Of a stretch of DNA of 64,000 nt, positions 35,843-46,485 are shown piece after piece; the stretch's first letter is position 1; the number at the start of each line of letters is the position of its first letter. A program made the translations under genes and the position numbers. The DNA is taken from NCBI GenBank assembly GCA_030762175.1, contig CM060833.1, positions 73,644,001-73,708,000 on the forward strand, read 5' to 3'. Origin of the DNA: Metallyticus violacea (taxonomy: Eukaryota > Arthropoda > Insecta > Mantodea > Metallyticidae). Below the pieces are notes generated by a model. The model was not told where the DNA came from. It worked only from the letters and a program-made list of their open reading frames with translations, and did not search any database.

Positions 35843-36894
35843 TCTCCAAAGAATATGACAGTTGAACAAGGATCTTAAAAAAATAAAACTTATATTTAAT
35901 TACTCGTAGATATATTATCACAAGTAGTATCACCAGAGGGTCCGAGATTACCGATAAATTCCTTAACCTAATAAGTAAATTCATCTGGAAAGCTCAGACC
36001 TTCGAGTGATATTTATTAGGACTGCTTCACGAATAAATTAAAAATTTAAATATAATTCCTCTAAACTTGGATTACAAAATTATAATAATTGTATATTTGT
36101 ACTTAACTTTTTCAAGCAATCTTGTGACAGAAGAATGTCGATTTTCAGTAACGCCAATAGAGAAGAGCAAAACACGGGTTTAGGGCACTTCATGAATGGA
36201 ATAAGAATAAAAGTGATATACATTTGAAATATGCGCATAGAATACACTTGTATAAAATGTTATACCTATAAATATCTATACTATTCAGAAACCGTGAGAC
36301 TGAAATGGACAAAAGTCACTATTACAATCACTAGCGCCCGATTTCCTAATACCAATTGAGAGAGGGAGGGAGAGAGTAAAAAGATAATATAGAGTATTTC
36401 TATTTTTCTTTCTATTCTGTGGTTTGGAATTCTTAATGATAAGATCAATTTGCCCATTTGGTGCATCATCAAAATGCTTTGAAGAACGCTCGCTCCATTT
36501 TGCGTTCCGATTGTCGATTGTCCATGCTTTTGTTGCTATCAATAGCTCCCTACCGCCTCTAGCAAAAATGGTCAGTGATTCGTGTTCAGGAAGTATATAG
36601 TAAAGGTATAGAATTGACTACAAGACAAGACAAATGCTGATAAACGGATTTGATAATTTCACTCCGTAATTCGGCTGTGATTGCTCAAAGTTCACAATTC
36701 GAAATGTTGTTTCCTTTCATTGGTCGATTTAAAGATGACGTCATATGGTCATAGTTATAGTATGGCTGTTACAATTACCTTTCAAAAATTATCTAATTGC
36801 TATTGAGAATTTAAAGAGGGATGGGAGCTCCTCTGTTCTTCGAAAATTAATTTTTAAATATATTGACAAATATTCAAATTAGTTCATTCAGGGA
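35843..36894. other. no gene recognised
   Basis: A purine tract GAGAGAGGGAGGGAGAGAG lies near 36358. Overlapping minus ORFs at 36281-36542 (63 and 85 codons) have no recognised domain. Confidence 0.5.
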
Positions 36895-37110
36895 TCTGGG
36901 GGTAAAGTGGGCTCAATCCAAGCTGAGGTGAGTGCATTTTTTCGTTAGATACTTTAGGCTGGGATCCCTGCTTAGATTTACGGCATGTTAAATAAATAAA
37001 ACTTAACTGAATAGATTACGTCCAAATAATACCTTAGTTTCCTAATTAAATGGAGGCGATGTACTGATTACTTAGGAAAATTAGTGTAAATTCTTGTTAG
37101 TGTAGTAACC
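36895..37110 (+). repeat. SINE-E copy 2, diverged
   Basis: The stretch shows a B-box-like GGGCTCAATCC (near 36909), the central-domain remnant GCTTAGATTTACGGCATGTT, and the 3'-section words TACGTCCAAATAATACCTTA and TACTGATTAC in the same order as in the copy at 28 kb. Divergence is high, so the limits are approximate. Confidence 0.5.
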
Positions 37111-38814
37111 TCGTTTCTACAGAGAAAGACAAGGATCGAAATGAACAATAGTGCCATTGCAGAAATACAAGGAGAAAAGTCGGTCATCTTGGTTACATGC
37201 TGCATTACTTTAATCAAAAACGGAATTAATGAGAAACGCCCTAGTCGAATGCTTTACGAAAAAGATAAATGTACCCGAAATGCTGCTCCTTTTCGAAGTG
37301 TGGTTTAGAAACATAATGATTAGGACTATCCTGCATGCACTGATTAATGTTGATATGTGGCGAACATATGTACTGCACAGGCATCTGCTTTGCATATGCT
37401 GCTGTTATTAGTGTTCGGTACGACATAAAACCACAATCTATGACAGAACTCATCTGCAGAATCTGCACTGGTATTTTATTTGAAGTTAGGGGAACATTAA
37501 CTAAGCCAATTGGGAGTAAAAAGTCAAAGGTGCAACATCTGACAGCTGAATACTCTATTGTTATTCTGTAATTACAGCTGCAGTTTGCCAAATGCCGAAA
37601 AGTATTAAGGCTGCTACAGTTAAGTTCCAGATAAAAAGTTTAACTGTTTCTCGGATTTGGCAATTTGAAAATTATGCAGTACGACCAAGAGATATGTGTT
37701 TATATTTCATGGAAGAAAACAAACTGCGGCCACAAGCTCAATAATATAAAATGAAATATAAAAAATAATACGACATTCTTTTGTTGACAATTCGATTGGG
37801 ATGCGGTTAACTTTACTTTATATTGTGAATATATCTGAACTATATAGCCTATTAGTTTACTTGTTTCTGGAATATGTTGCATTTTCAATACCATATTTTT
37901 GGAACAACATAAACTACAGGTTTCTACATCTTATTTGGTACCATCTATTTAGGTATTTTATACAGAACTTTCATATCAACATTTGACAGTTTGAATTATT
38001 TAGAGGCTATTACAACTTTAATTTTCTATTATTGCCTCGTAACCTGGATTGTTAATGTTGTTTGAATTTAGACAGCATAATACCAAAATCTATTTATGTA
38101 ATAGTTGTATTTTAATAACAAAGTGTTTTACAATTATACAAACGCTATAAGACATAATAGAATATAAGCAACTGGTTAAAAGTTCTAAAATAGTCTGTAT
38201 TACTAATTAATAATACTAATTAATACTTGTAATATTATTCTAAATAAATTACGTTTTCATCCTGTAACTAACAGACTTATTTTTATTGTACCTACAATTA
38301 TAACAATAATCCACATAACCAAGCAGCTTTAGAAAACAAAAATGTGATAGCAATTGAATATCTTTTAAAATGTTTCATAAAGTAAGGGTGTCACATGTAA
38401 GTTCACAGGGGGTGGCTGGGTGTGAGGGAGAGAAACCTAAAATGCAATCAATGTTGGTTTTACACTTTCCCCTCAATATCTAAAATGTGTTTTATTCAAA
38501 TTAACTTAATTTTAAATAGGTAGTTATTCAGAAAAATTAAAAATAATAGTAACAAAAAATGAGATAGCTAAGGAAAGAAGATGAGGTAAGATAAAAATGA
38601 AACATTAAAATGTCAGGTAAAGCATTATAAATATTTTAATCTGTCTTGGTAAGAGAAGGTTTTCTTTTCAATTAGACTAATTATAACTTTGACCACCATT
38701 GAAAAAGTACAAGTAGTTATCTAAACCAAGACGTAGATGTGCGTATTAGCTTTCAGTGTTTCGTTTGCTTAATATCTTAACATCTTACCTTAGTACTTAT
38801 AACATTTATATTTC
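37111..38814. other. AT-rich DNA, no gene recognised
   Basis: Overlapping ORFs on both strands at 37210-37591 (up to 116 codons, minus) are the longest here. Their antisense pairing and lack of a known domain argue against a gene. From 37.7 to 38.8 kb the DNA is very AT-rich. Confidence 0.5.
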
Positions 38815-38818
38815 TTCT

Positions 38819-38990
38819 TCTTCTATGGCACTACAACCTGAGATCAGATCATGGCCTGCCGCAGCGACCTACCATTACCTAGAGAAAAATTCGCGCAGCT
38901 GCTAAGAGTTCCAGTCCCGAACGACAGCGGAAAGAGGCGAACTCCTTAGTCCCGAGGGGTAGACGGAATATGTATTTTTTTCTGTTTGCG
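38819..38990 (+). repeat. dispersed repeat related to SINE-C flanking material
   Basis: ATGGCACTACAACC...GGCCTGCCGCAGCGACCT is the reverse complement of the SINE-C tail seen at about 2411-2453 (AGGTCGCCGCGGCAGGCC...GGCTGTAGCGCC). The next part, GCGCAGCTGCTAAGAGTTCC followed by AGTCCCGA, resembles GGAGCTTCTAGAGCTCCAGT then TCCGA on the minus strand at about 40105-40185. The element is therefore a mosaic, possibly the 3' end of a LINE or of another SINE. Confidence 0.45.
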
Positions 38991-39149
38991 TGGCGGCTTT
39001 TAAGAGTATAAATATTGCACGTATTAATTTTTTGTTAAGGGTAATTTAACCTATGCGTTGCCTTCCGTAACTTTCTGGCTGCAATGTGTTATTCCTTATT
39101 ACAAAACAGAGCTTTTCACTTTTTACCACGCATTGTCTTATTGTGATTC

Positions 39150-39352
39150 GCCATTTATTCACACACACACACATTAACCTTAACGCTAACCTCGGGTAAA
39201 TCCTATAATCTGGTGGGTCCAATGGTTTTTTGCGGCTCGCTACGGCCTGACGGCCTAGGTTCCCCTTTTTATAAATACAGGTTGATAGGGCGGGTAAATT
39301 ACTGTAATTTTTACCAATTACAAAATTTTATTTAATTTTTATTGGAATTCGT

Positions 39353-39402
<50 letters not shown>

Positions 39403-39590
39403 CCTTAAAGCTAACCTAGGGTACATACTAATTGGGAAGGGAAAATCACTGTAATGGTGGCAAATCTCCTTTGATTCGAGCAGAAAAAATTCGTAAATAG
39501 CAATTTATGGGGCATTGTGTGCAAGGTACTATGTTAGCGGGTAAATCAATGTAATTGTAGCAAACCTCCTTTAACTTCGCCAGGGAATTA
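39150..39590. repeat. local tandem duplication around two (CA)n tracts
   Basis: A block of (CA)n followed by TTAACCTTAACGCTAACCTC and GGGTAAAT occurs at about 39160-39205. It recurs at about 39358-39430 as a much longer (CA)n (about 20 units) followed by CTAACCTTAAAGCTAACCTA and GGGTACAT. A second related unit, TCACTGTAATGGTGGCAAAT then CTCCTTTGA, at about 39446 recurs as TCAATGTAATTGTAGCAAAC then CTCCTTTAA near 39545. No gene is present. Confidence 0.75.
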
Positions 39591-39954
39591 AAAGAAAAAC
39601 ATCAGTATATGACGATTCAAAACCATTACCTTTACAACTATTGTGGCGTACATGCCGTGGTGACGTGATTAGCAATCCACAGTAAGAGAAGGGAGAGTGA
39701 GTAGACGTTGGGGATAAGTTGTAGGCAGTGGTAGCCTAAGCTGTGGGTCGAAGCAGTTGCCTGACGGAGGTTCTAAAGGGGACAATGTGCTAGTCGCATG
39801 GAGTACCCGAAGATCCAGGACGTGTAAACGTCCGTTGTTAAATGGCTCACATATGTAGATGCGGTACTGTATCAAGGTATTAATAAATAAGTGAATGAAA
39901 AGTTATATTTGTTAAGGCTGACTTTAGCTAAGATCTTAAGGTCCTCTCATTGCT

Positions 39955-40062
39955 CTTAGGATACCTGAATTATGCCCCATGTCGTTGCCCCCATAGGGCA
40001 AGGTTGTGGCGAGGGACAATACACTATAACATGACGCTCTAACCATCTGCGCTATCATGCCG
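39955..40062 (-). repeat. SINE-G candidate: tRNA-like head
   Basis: On the minus strand, 40062 downwards reads AGCGGCATGATAGCGCAGAT then GGTTAGAGCGTCATG, a good A-box region (TAGCGCAGATGGTTAGAGC) of the kind found in tRNA-Arg, -Lys and similar. The part that should hold the B box is degraded (ATTGTCCCTCGCC). No second copy is seen, and the body ends near CAACGACATGGGGCAT. Confidence 0.4.
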
Positions 40063-40189
40063 CTATGCTCGAGAGCCCTATTATTTAGCTATATCTCTGA
40101 AAGTTCGCTACCTTCGGCTTTCCCTACTATCGCTCGGGAGTGACTCGGAACTGGAGCTCTAGAAGCTCCGAGAAATTTTCTACGGATCT
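40063..40189 (-). repeat. GC-richer block homologous to part of the 38.9-kb repeat
   Basis: The block includes the near-palindrome GGAGCTCTAGAAGCTCC and shares the ordered words AAAATT, AGCT, CTA, TCCAGT and CCGA with the repeat at 38.87-38.96 kb when one is reversed. It adjoins SINE-C copy 2 and may be an extended 3' part of that element. Confidence 0.4.
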
Positions 40190-40452
40190 CCGTCTTACAA
40201 CTTTATTGATATAGGGCAGTATTGCAAAGTGGCGTGTGATTGGCATGACGGCACTCCGTAGATCGCCTATCACGCGGTTTTTTAGATCGAAGAACGTCAT
40301 CTCTCCATCAGCCAGCTCCCCTAATTATCTTCACGAGGCTGGATGGACCCCATTTCAGACTTAGATAAATTCCTAAGCAGATACCGGTAATCGAACCCGG
40401 GTATCTCCGGCCAGCACTCAGTAACACAAACCACTACGTTAAGGAGGCGCTC
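40190..40452 (-). repeat. SINE-C copy 2
   Basis: On the minus strand this has an A-box-like TAACGTAGTGGTTTGTGTTA, the B box GGGTTCGATTACC, then ATCTGCTTAGGAATTTATCT, GAAATGGGGTCCATCCAGCC, GACGTTCTTCGAT and CGTGATAGGCGAT. These align in order with the copy at 2145-2470 for about 250 bp. The copies differ at many positions, and no flanking duplication is evident, so this copy is older. Confidence 0.75.
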
Positions 40453-41099
40453 ACATTTATATTTAATTTTTAGCAAAATATGTAGTATTTATAATTTTTG
40501 TTATTTTTATTGTAGTTAAAGACCTCGCTCTCTTAAATGATTATATAAATGTACATTTATAAAGTAATTTTCATTTATCATAGTTACTGATCTGCGAGTC
40601 GCGAATATGACTCTGGCCTTTAGCATGAATCAATTTTCATATTTTTTTTTTTTTTCCCCGTTGTTCGATAAATTATGGCTATGCGTATAGCTGACCATTG
40701 TCTTTGTGTCCATGTCTAATGTTCTCATGTGAGCCACCGGAGGGCGTTGCAAATTTGTGAGAGACAGCCTCTAAGTAAATGTCTCGTTTGGCCTGTTCTT
40801 TTGGTATACTAACACAATTTATGCAGTCATGTTGCACCAAGTTAGCATTTTAGACATTTACATTAAAATAAAATGTAACTCATATGCAATATTTTAGAAT
40901 TTATTTTTAATTGTTTAATTACCTGTCACAGGATTCAGATATTTCGACCTGATCCTCTTGTACATGGTTCTCATTCCGCTAAGCAGTGATAATAGAATTT
41001 GCTGATGGGAAGTTACGCCGAAACGGTTTGGTCATCTGCTAATAGAAAACTTAGCGCGCATTTGTTGCTTCTTTCATTATTTAATAAGTAATATTCTGC
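40453..41099. other. AT-rich DNA, no gene recognised
   Basis: A T run of about 13 lies near 40641-40655. Nothing else can be supported. Confidence 0.55.
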
Positions 41100-41310
41100 C
41101 GCATATCTCACTCTGGACAAACTTCACAGTACACAAATATACATCAGAAAGTGTAAACACGCACTTCCTACAGTAATGCAAGTGAAACATTTGGCGTGAT
41201 AATACGACTGAGAAAGCTCAATTACCTGTGTCAGCGGAACTTTAACTCCAGTGTTACCTGGAATCTCGCTTCCAACATAGGTTTAGTGTATACAAACTCC
41301 AATTGCGTAA
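41100..41310 (+). repeat. repeat X, partial copy
   Basis: About 200 bp aligns with 46285-46485: CACGCACTTCCTACAGTAAT/AACGCACTTCATGAAGAAAT, then ATACGACTGAGAAAGCTCA/ACACGACTGAGCAAGGTCA, then GTCAGCGGAACTTTAACTCC/GTCAACGGAACGTTAACGCC and AGTGTTACC/AGTCTTACC. The match ends about where the truncated SINE-A begins. The nature of repeat X is unknown. Confidence 0.65.
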
Positions 41311-41530
41311 CGGACGTAAAAATTCTAAGTATAATTTCCTCCGGAAGGGAAGTAAAGGGAAGTAAAGCTATGGGTTCCAATTTTAATCGTCGTAGATTTA
41401 CGGCACGAAAAAGAACCTCAAGCCTGAAAGAAGAGGCTTCTGAATAAAATTTATTGGCCGTTTCACGCCCTGAATTGAATGGAACGATGATGACCTGCTG
41501 TTAAAGAGCGTGCACAAATAAATCAAAAAC
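41311..41530 (+). repeat. SINE-A copy 4, head missing
   Basis: The copy starts in the central domain (GACGTAAAAATTCTAAGTAT), with no tRNA head. It contains a local duplication of GGAAGTAAAG (GGAAGTAAAGGGAAGTAAAG near 41347). It continues through GTAGATTTACGGCACGAAAA, CCTCAAGCCTGAAAGAAGAG, AAAATTTATTGGCCG and the tail TGATGACCTGCTGTTAAAGA then GCGTGCACAAATAAATCAAA. Loss of the head fits 5' truncation on insertion next to repeat X. Confidence 0.82.
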
Positions 41531-43049
41531 AATACAAAACAAAATAAAAAATATTTGGAGAATTCAATGTATCTTCCATTCGGCACGTAAACAGAAAAGT
41601 ACCGAAAATCAATTTGTTAGCTATGCTAGACTTATCATAAACGAGAGCTCTGAACTTTGAATGATCAGTTTTATTTTATTCTCATAATCAAAATGTACTT
41701 AGATCACCATTTAAGGTGTGTTTTCGAATTTGTTTAATTTGAACAAGACAAAAAAATATATAAAACTGGTTAGTAAAGTGGGTATTAAATTTTTGCGCTA
41801 AAAATGTAAAAGATTAATTATAATTTTTTTTAAAATATCTAGTATATGTTGCTCTAAAGACAGAGTATCATGCAAACAGGACAAAAAAAAATGCAGAAAT
41901 TAATGAAATAACAATTCAAATGACCTAGATGATTATTTCTTAATATTTGCACAAGAGAAAGCATGTTGGATACATATAAATGTCTGTTTATTTTAAAACA
42001 GGAAGACTGTGTTATTTGGCCAAAAAAGCTGGAGAAAGCATTTGTCTCTGTCGAGAATTCTAGCCCCATTTCGCTCTGATGCTCAGTTTCACAAGTCATA
42101 ATGAACAAGAACAACAGAAAGGCTATGGAAAGCAAGTGGCTGTAGCCAAAACCAAAAAAAATAAGTTAGATAAGAAAACCCCTTTCGCTTTTTCTCTCAA
42201 GTAATACACCCACAATTCAAACTGTTGTAATGTGCATACAAACTGTGCGTTTGTGACCATAAATTTGAATCTCACCCTAACCGCCCCGAAACTTCCTGCT
42301 CTCAGTAAACAAGAAGGTAGTTACATGACCTCGGACAGGTTCTAACGTGTCAACTCGCTACATAGCTCTTGAGAATTTCCCTTCCCCCGGACGCGACGCC
42401 AAGAAGAAACAATTGAGCATCTGGCGTGGTGCCAAAATACGACATTCACAATAGCGATTGTTTTAATGTCTTGGTTGTGACAAAAGTACATGTTAAGTGA
42501 CTTTATTAGACGGTAAGTATAGTGCCGTTTGTGTAAACAACCTCTATAAATACCTAAATGTTTTTCTCTGAATACGAGCATGAAATATATTACATATTGC
42601 TCAAGGATATCTTTTATTCAATCAAATTTTAATCAATCAAAATAAAAGCTATAAATAGTATTAATAACTATGGAGTATATTGCGACTGAGAGAACTTTAA
42701 ATGCCCTAAATGTGAAGTATATGTGAGAAAATTGACTTTCCAGTATGTCGATTATGTTGGGTTTTAAGTGCGTGATATAGTCAAGATATTTTATGGAAAA
42801 CGGGTTTAACAAAGTTTATATTCTATTTATTGTTACAAAGATTTACTTTACGATGCTAATACGGTGAGGTTATTTGAGTTACAGGCCGCTTGAGCGCATT
42901 TGCTTATTGGGAAAGTGCCGCCACCGTAACCGGAAATGGGGAGATAGAGTCGCCGCACGTAAATTTAGTCTTTTTATTTAGTATTTATATTTTTGCGGAA
43001 AGCATAACTTGATATCGTAAAGCTGATAGAATAACTATATTTGAAACGT
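41531..43049. other. AT-rich DNA, no gene recognised
   Basis: ORFs at 41854-42135 (93 codons, minus) and 42342-42581 (79 codons, minus) have no recognised domain. A slightly GC-richer patch lies near 42880-42960. Confidence 0.5.
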
Positions 43050-43830
43050 TCTCGAAATGAAGCACAAAATGACGCCATACATTTTGTAACATGGTCTCCC
43101 TCGACACTAATGCACGTTGTTCAGCGATGCTTCAACTCATCACGAAAGTCAGGGATACCTTCAGACCTTCAAAATATGCCTAACTGATAATTTAAGTTCT
43201 TCTTCATATGAAAAATGCTTTCCAACAAGGAATTTTCTCAGTTTAGGAAACGATGCAATTCTGATGTAGCCAAGTGAGTGAAATAACACGATGTGTGCAG
43301 CAATTAAGTTTCGTCTTTGCAACGGCACGTGTGAGGGCGTGCATTTTCTTGATGCAGTTTTTTTTTTTTCCTATTATAAACGGGGCATTTTCTCGTGTAT
43401 TTGTCTTCAATAGGCCCAGATGATTAACATAATACGCTCCAGTGATAGATGTCCCAGTGGGAAGATAATTAGAATTCAGTCTTGACATCCCAGAAAACCG
43501 ATGTTATGATCTTCCTTATTTCATACTCTTCGCCTTTCTTGGCATGCTTCCATTGTAAAATCTACTGTTTTGTTTCAGATGTGCAGCAGTACAGCCAATC
43601 ATCTTTGGTCACAAATGGAAACACAAAGCTGGAATCTCCCTGAAAACGGGCTTTCGATCCTGAGTCAGCAGTCGCAACTTGACGATAATTTTTTCAAGTG
43701 CAATTCTTCCTTAAATATGTGAAATAAGCGCTGCCTTGAAATGACCATACTTAGTAATTTCGGACACATTTAAATGATGATCTTCTAGAACTACTTCGTA
43801 CACCTTATTGATAAGTGATGTAAAGGATTT
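43050..43830 (-). pseudogene. mariner transposase relic
   Basis: On the minus strand, with several frame changes, the order of a mariner transposase can be followed. VYEVVLEDHHLNVSEI (about 43810-43760) and LHLKKLSSSCD match the second helix-turn-helix and linker region. TKDDWLYCCTSETKQ (about 43610) is a decayed form of the block with the first catalytic aspartate (TGDETWIYxYDxETKQQ). ITSVFWDVK and YLPTGTSITGAYYVNHLGLL (about 43500-43410) follow, then HQENARPHT (about 43355), a decayed HHDNARPHT motif with the second aspartate changed to glutamate. Stops and frameshifts mean it cannot be active. The 81-codon ORF at 43243-43488 is part of it. Confidence 0.75.
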
Positions 43831-44018
43831 TGGCTAAAAATGGCGGTGCAGTATCCCGTGGATTGTTTGTCATATCTGTATGAATTTTTCTGTTGCATTC
43901 ATACCGTACTCGCTTAGCCACGCTTTCACCAAGCCATGTATTATTGCACAAATGTTTCTATGGAAGAGGGGGAAATGTGATACAAAACTGCTTCGGAAAT
44001 GCAGCTGCAATCTGTGGG

Positions 44019-44103
44019 TTACTACGAATTTTTTTTTTTTATTTTTAAATGGTGTTTAACGCTGCTTTTACTACTCAGCCACCACAGGCGGTTATTACGA
44101 GTT
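44019..44103 (-). repeat. SINE-B copy 7, about 60 bp 3' end only, with flanking duplication
   Basis: Only the extreme 3' end of SINE-B is present (AATGGTGTTTAACGCTGCTT, then TTACTACTCAGCCACCACAG), preceded by a T run that is the poly-A tail on the other strand. TTACTACGAATT (44019-44030) and TTATTACGAGTT (44092-44103) flank it and match at 10 of 12 positions. This marks a severely 5'-truncated retrotransposition event. Confidence 0.75.
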
Positions 44104-44809
44104 CAAATGACCTTCTAACCGTATTATAAGACAAGCTGAAAATGATGCCCCTTTGAGGCAACATTTTGCAGCATCTGCTTAGGTCCTCTATTTCATCAAC
44201 TTTTTTCCTTAAGAACACGACGGTTCGGAACAATATTTCTTGTCATTGGAAGATCCTGTCTCCTGTAACTTTTTGACAGGTCGCTGAATAGTTTCTCTAT
44301 CTCAAATACGATTACCAGGATTTTATCTTGCTAATCGCCTCACCACTTCTCTGCAAGAATCCATTTCTGCGTAAAACCCCATTCTTCGTGATTAGATTTA
44401 TGTCGTGGCATAACTAACGAACAATTAGCGCGGAATTATCACATAATTAATGAAAGCACCGAGTAGCATGAATGTATAGCCATTCGCTGACAAAACCTCC
44501 CTCTACGACCTTGATGTCTGGCTCCTCTCTGCCGGCCCGCATCTCAAAACCTCACTAGAAATAAAAGGTTTCTGAATTTAAAAAGTCTCCTCATATACGA
44601 GTACAGTAATATAACTAACCAATAATAATTTGGTCTAACTTATTTTATTTGTATGTTGAAAGAGTTTCCCCAATGGAAGAAATTATAGCTGTAACACAAT
44701 ATTCTGCAAGACGTCAGTTAAATTCGCAATAGATATGATAACTTCTTAAAATAATCAAATGAAACATAAATACTGTCAAGTGCGAAAGAAGAAATAGAAA
44801 GTATTTTAT
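44104..44809. other. no gene recognised; possibly part of an old element
   Basis: On the minus strand a broken reading frame near 44340-44200 gives FEIEKLFSDL and TRNIVPNRRVLK. It has coding-like texture, but I cannot assign it. It may be an upstream part of the mariner relic or of another transposon. Confidence 0.35.
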
Positions 44810-45055
44810 TATACAGAGGGTGTCAAAAAATGTATACACAATTTCACAGTAGATATCTATTAAATATATTTCATAGTTGTATCCAAAAACAACAGCAATG
44901 TGTAGTAAGATATTCTCTCAACAGATGTGAATACTTGATGATAAGGTTGCTACGTGACATGTAAATCCACAATGAACAAATGAAGCAAGATTATCGTATG
45001 ATGTTCTGTAAACAGATGTCACTAACATTACGTTATGCTAAAATCCCTCTATTAT
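44810..45055 (+). mobile_element. solo terminal part of the mariner-type element found at 53.9-55.0 kb
   Basis: The stretch begins TATACAGAGGGTGTCAAAAA then ATGTATACACA, nearly identical to the terminal inverted repeats of the element at 53873-55029. It continues in the same order: TTCACAGTAGATATCTATTA, AACAGATGTG, GTTGCTACGTGACATGTAAA, CAATGAACAAATGAAG and ATGATGTTCTGTAA. The match stops before the transposase start, so this is a truncated copy. It lacks the SINE insertion that splits the other copy and so serves as the empty site for it. Confidence 0.8.
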
Positions 45056-45789
45056 ACAAGTATGGACACGCTCCATACACATTTTGGGCCTAATCGTGTC
45101 TAACTAGCATAAGACTAAGTGTTAATTTTCTGTCATACAGTTAATTCCTTAAACATTTGGTTATATGGTTGAACGATACCTTCTGCCTCTGCTCATGTTC
45201 CCCTTTTTGCATTAGAAGACCTAGGTCAGACAGATAATCCATACTTTTGAGACCATGTCAGTTATAGTTACGGCACTTTCACGTAGTACCGCATCCAAAC
45301 TGGGCGGTCAATGTCGGGCTAAAAATTATTTGTGATTCATAGAATGGCGAAGTCTTTTCATTGACATTCTCCAATGTTACAGTTCCAGTTCATTAAGTGA
45401 TCCATATTCGATCTATAATCTAATTAGTTGGAATACATTTGGTAAAATAAATTAAGAATACATCCAAGGATCCTCAACGAGGAAACCTCTTACAGATCTT
45501 AGTCGAACATACAAAAAATTGCTTTTAATATGCCATGATTTATCACTTATAAAACATATAAAACATTTTATATCTTTCACAGCAAACAGGATTGGCGTGT
45601 ATGCATGAGTAATTAATTATATGGAGTCCGCGTATTTGATTTTTGTGACGCGAAGATAATGTTGACAATCTCGCCATTTGCCTAGAAAACCATGTCGCGC
45701 AGTCGGGACCAATAGAACTCATTCTTATTCGTTGACAGGTTAATATTGCACTCATCGTCATAGTAGATACTCCAAGTACTCGCCCTCCG
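45056..45789. other. no gene recognised
   Basis: A 72-codon minus ORF at 45543-45761 has no recognised domain. Nothing else is supported. Confidence 0.55.
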
Positions 45790-45821
45790 CTACGATACGG
45801 CTTTACTACGATACGGCTTTA
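45790..45821. repeat. exact 16-bp tandem duplication
   Basis: CTACGATACGGCTTTA occurs twice head-to-tail (45790-45805 and 45806-45821). It lies at the edge of repeat X. Confidence 0.9.
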
Positions 45822-46485
45822 TTTCAGGCACAGCAGAAAAGTTTCAGTGCACCTTATCAGTTCTGAGTTCACCTCTGTTTAGCAGAATTTTATGTTTTCT
45901 AGTAATTTCCTGTCTTCCTTCATATTGCTACAATTTTTGTGCACTCTGTCTGAGAAGCCAGGCAGGTGTCAGTAGTTGATTAAAATGAATAGCGTTTTGC
46001 AAATTCTTGCAGGAATTCGATGGCAATATTCTCCATTTTGAGCGCTTACCTATTACTACGAGTCCTTCCATTTCTGAAAAAGGTGACACTTGTTCAAATC
46101 ATTTCGGAGTCTCCAATATAGCTTTAGGAGTCAGAAGTGCAACCGGTGATTTTATTTACATATTTGCAGCACACATGATGATTTACGCATTGGGTTCGAA
46201 CTATGTTCACTAATCTAAAAATTGCATTTTTGCCATAAAATCTCTTCCTTGCACCATTTCTTTTGCATACAACATCATAAATGAATATATATCACTCGCA
46301 CTACACTCTACAATAAATACATGCACAGTAAAAAAATATTAAACGCACTTCATGAAGAAATGCAACTGAAACAATATGCTGATAAACACGACTGAGCAAG
46401 GTCAGTTTTCTGGGTCAACGGAACGTTAACGCCAGTCTTACCGCGCATCCATTATTTTTCACTAGTGCATAGAAATCGCAAATCC
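45822..46485 (+). repeat. repeat X, longest copy
   Basis: From about 45835 to 46150 this aligns with the reverse complement of 52890-53510: GTTTCAGTGCACCTTATCAG/GTTTCGGTACACCTTATCAG, then ATTTTGAGCGCTTACCTATT/ATTTTGAGTGCTTACCAATT, then CAAATCATTTCG in both. From 46285 to 46485 it aligns with 41100-41310. The two partial matches together define a repeat of at least 650 bp. The 68-codon ORF at 46007-46213 has no known domain. It could be a non-autonomous DNA transposon or an LTR, but no ends are seen. Confidence 0.65.

Noticed and set aside
37210..37591. Group of overlapping ORFs up to 116 codons
   Set aside because: Open frames occur on both strands over the same DNA with no recognised domain. 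I could not find a reason to prefer one.
39401..39425. Telomere-like repeats (CCTAA/TAACC words)
   Set aside because: Only two imperfect words next to each (CA)n tract, not an array of the arthropod TTAGG unit.
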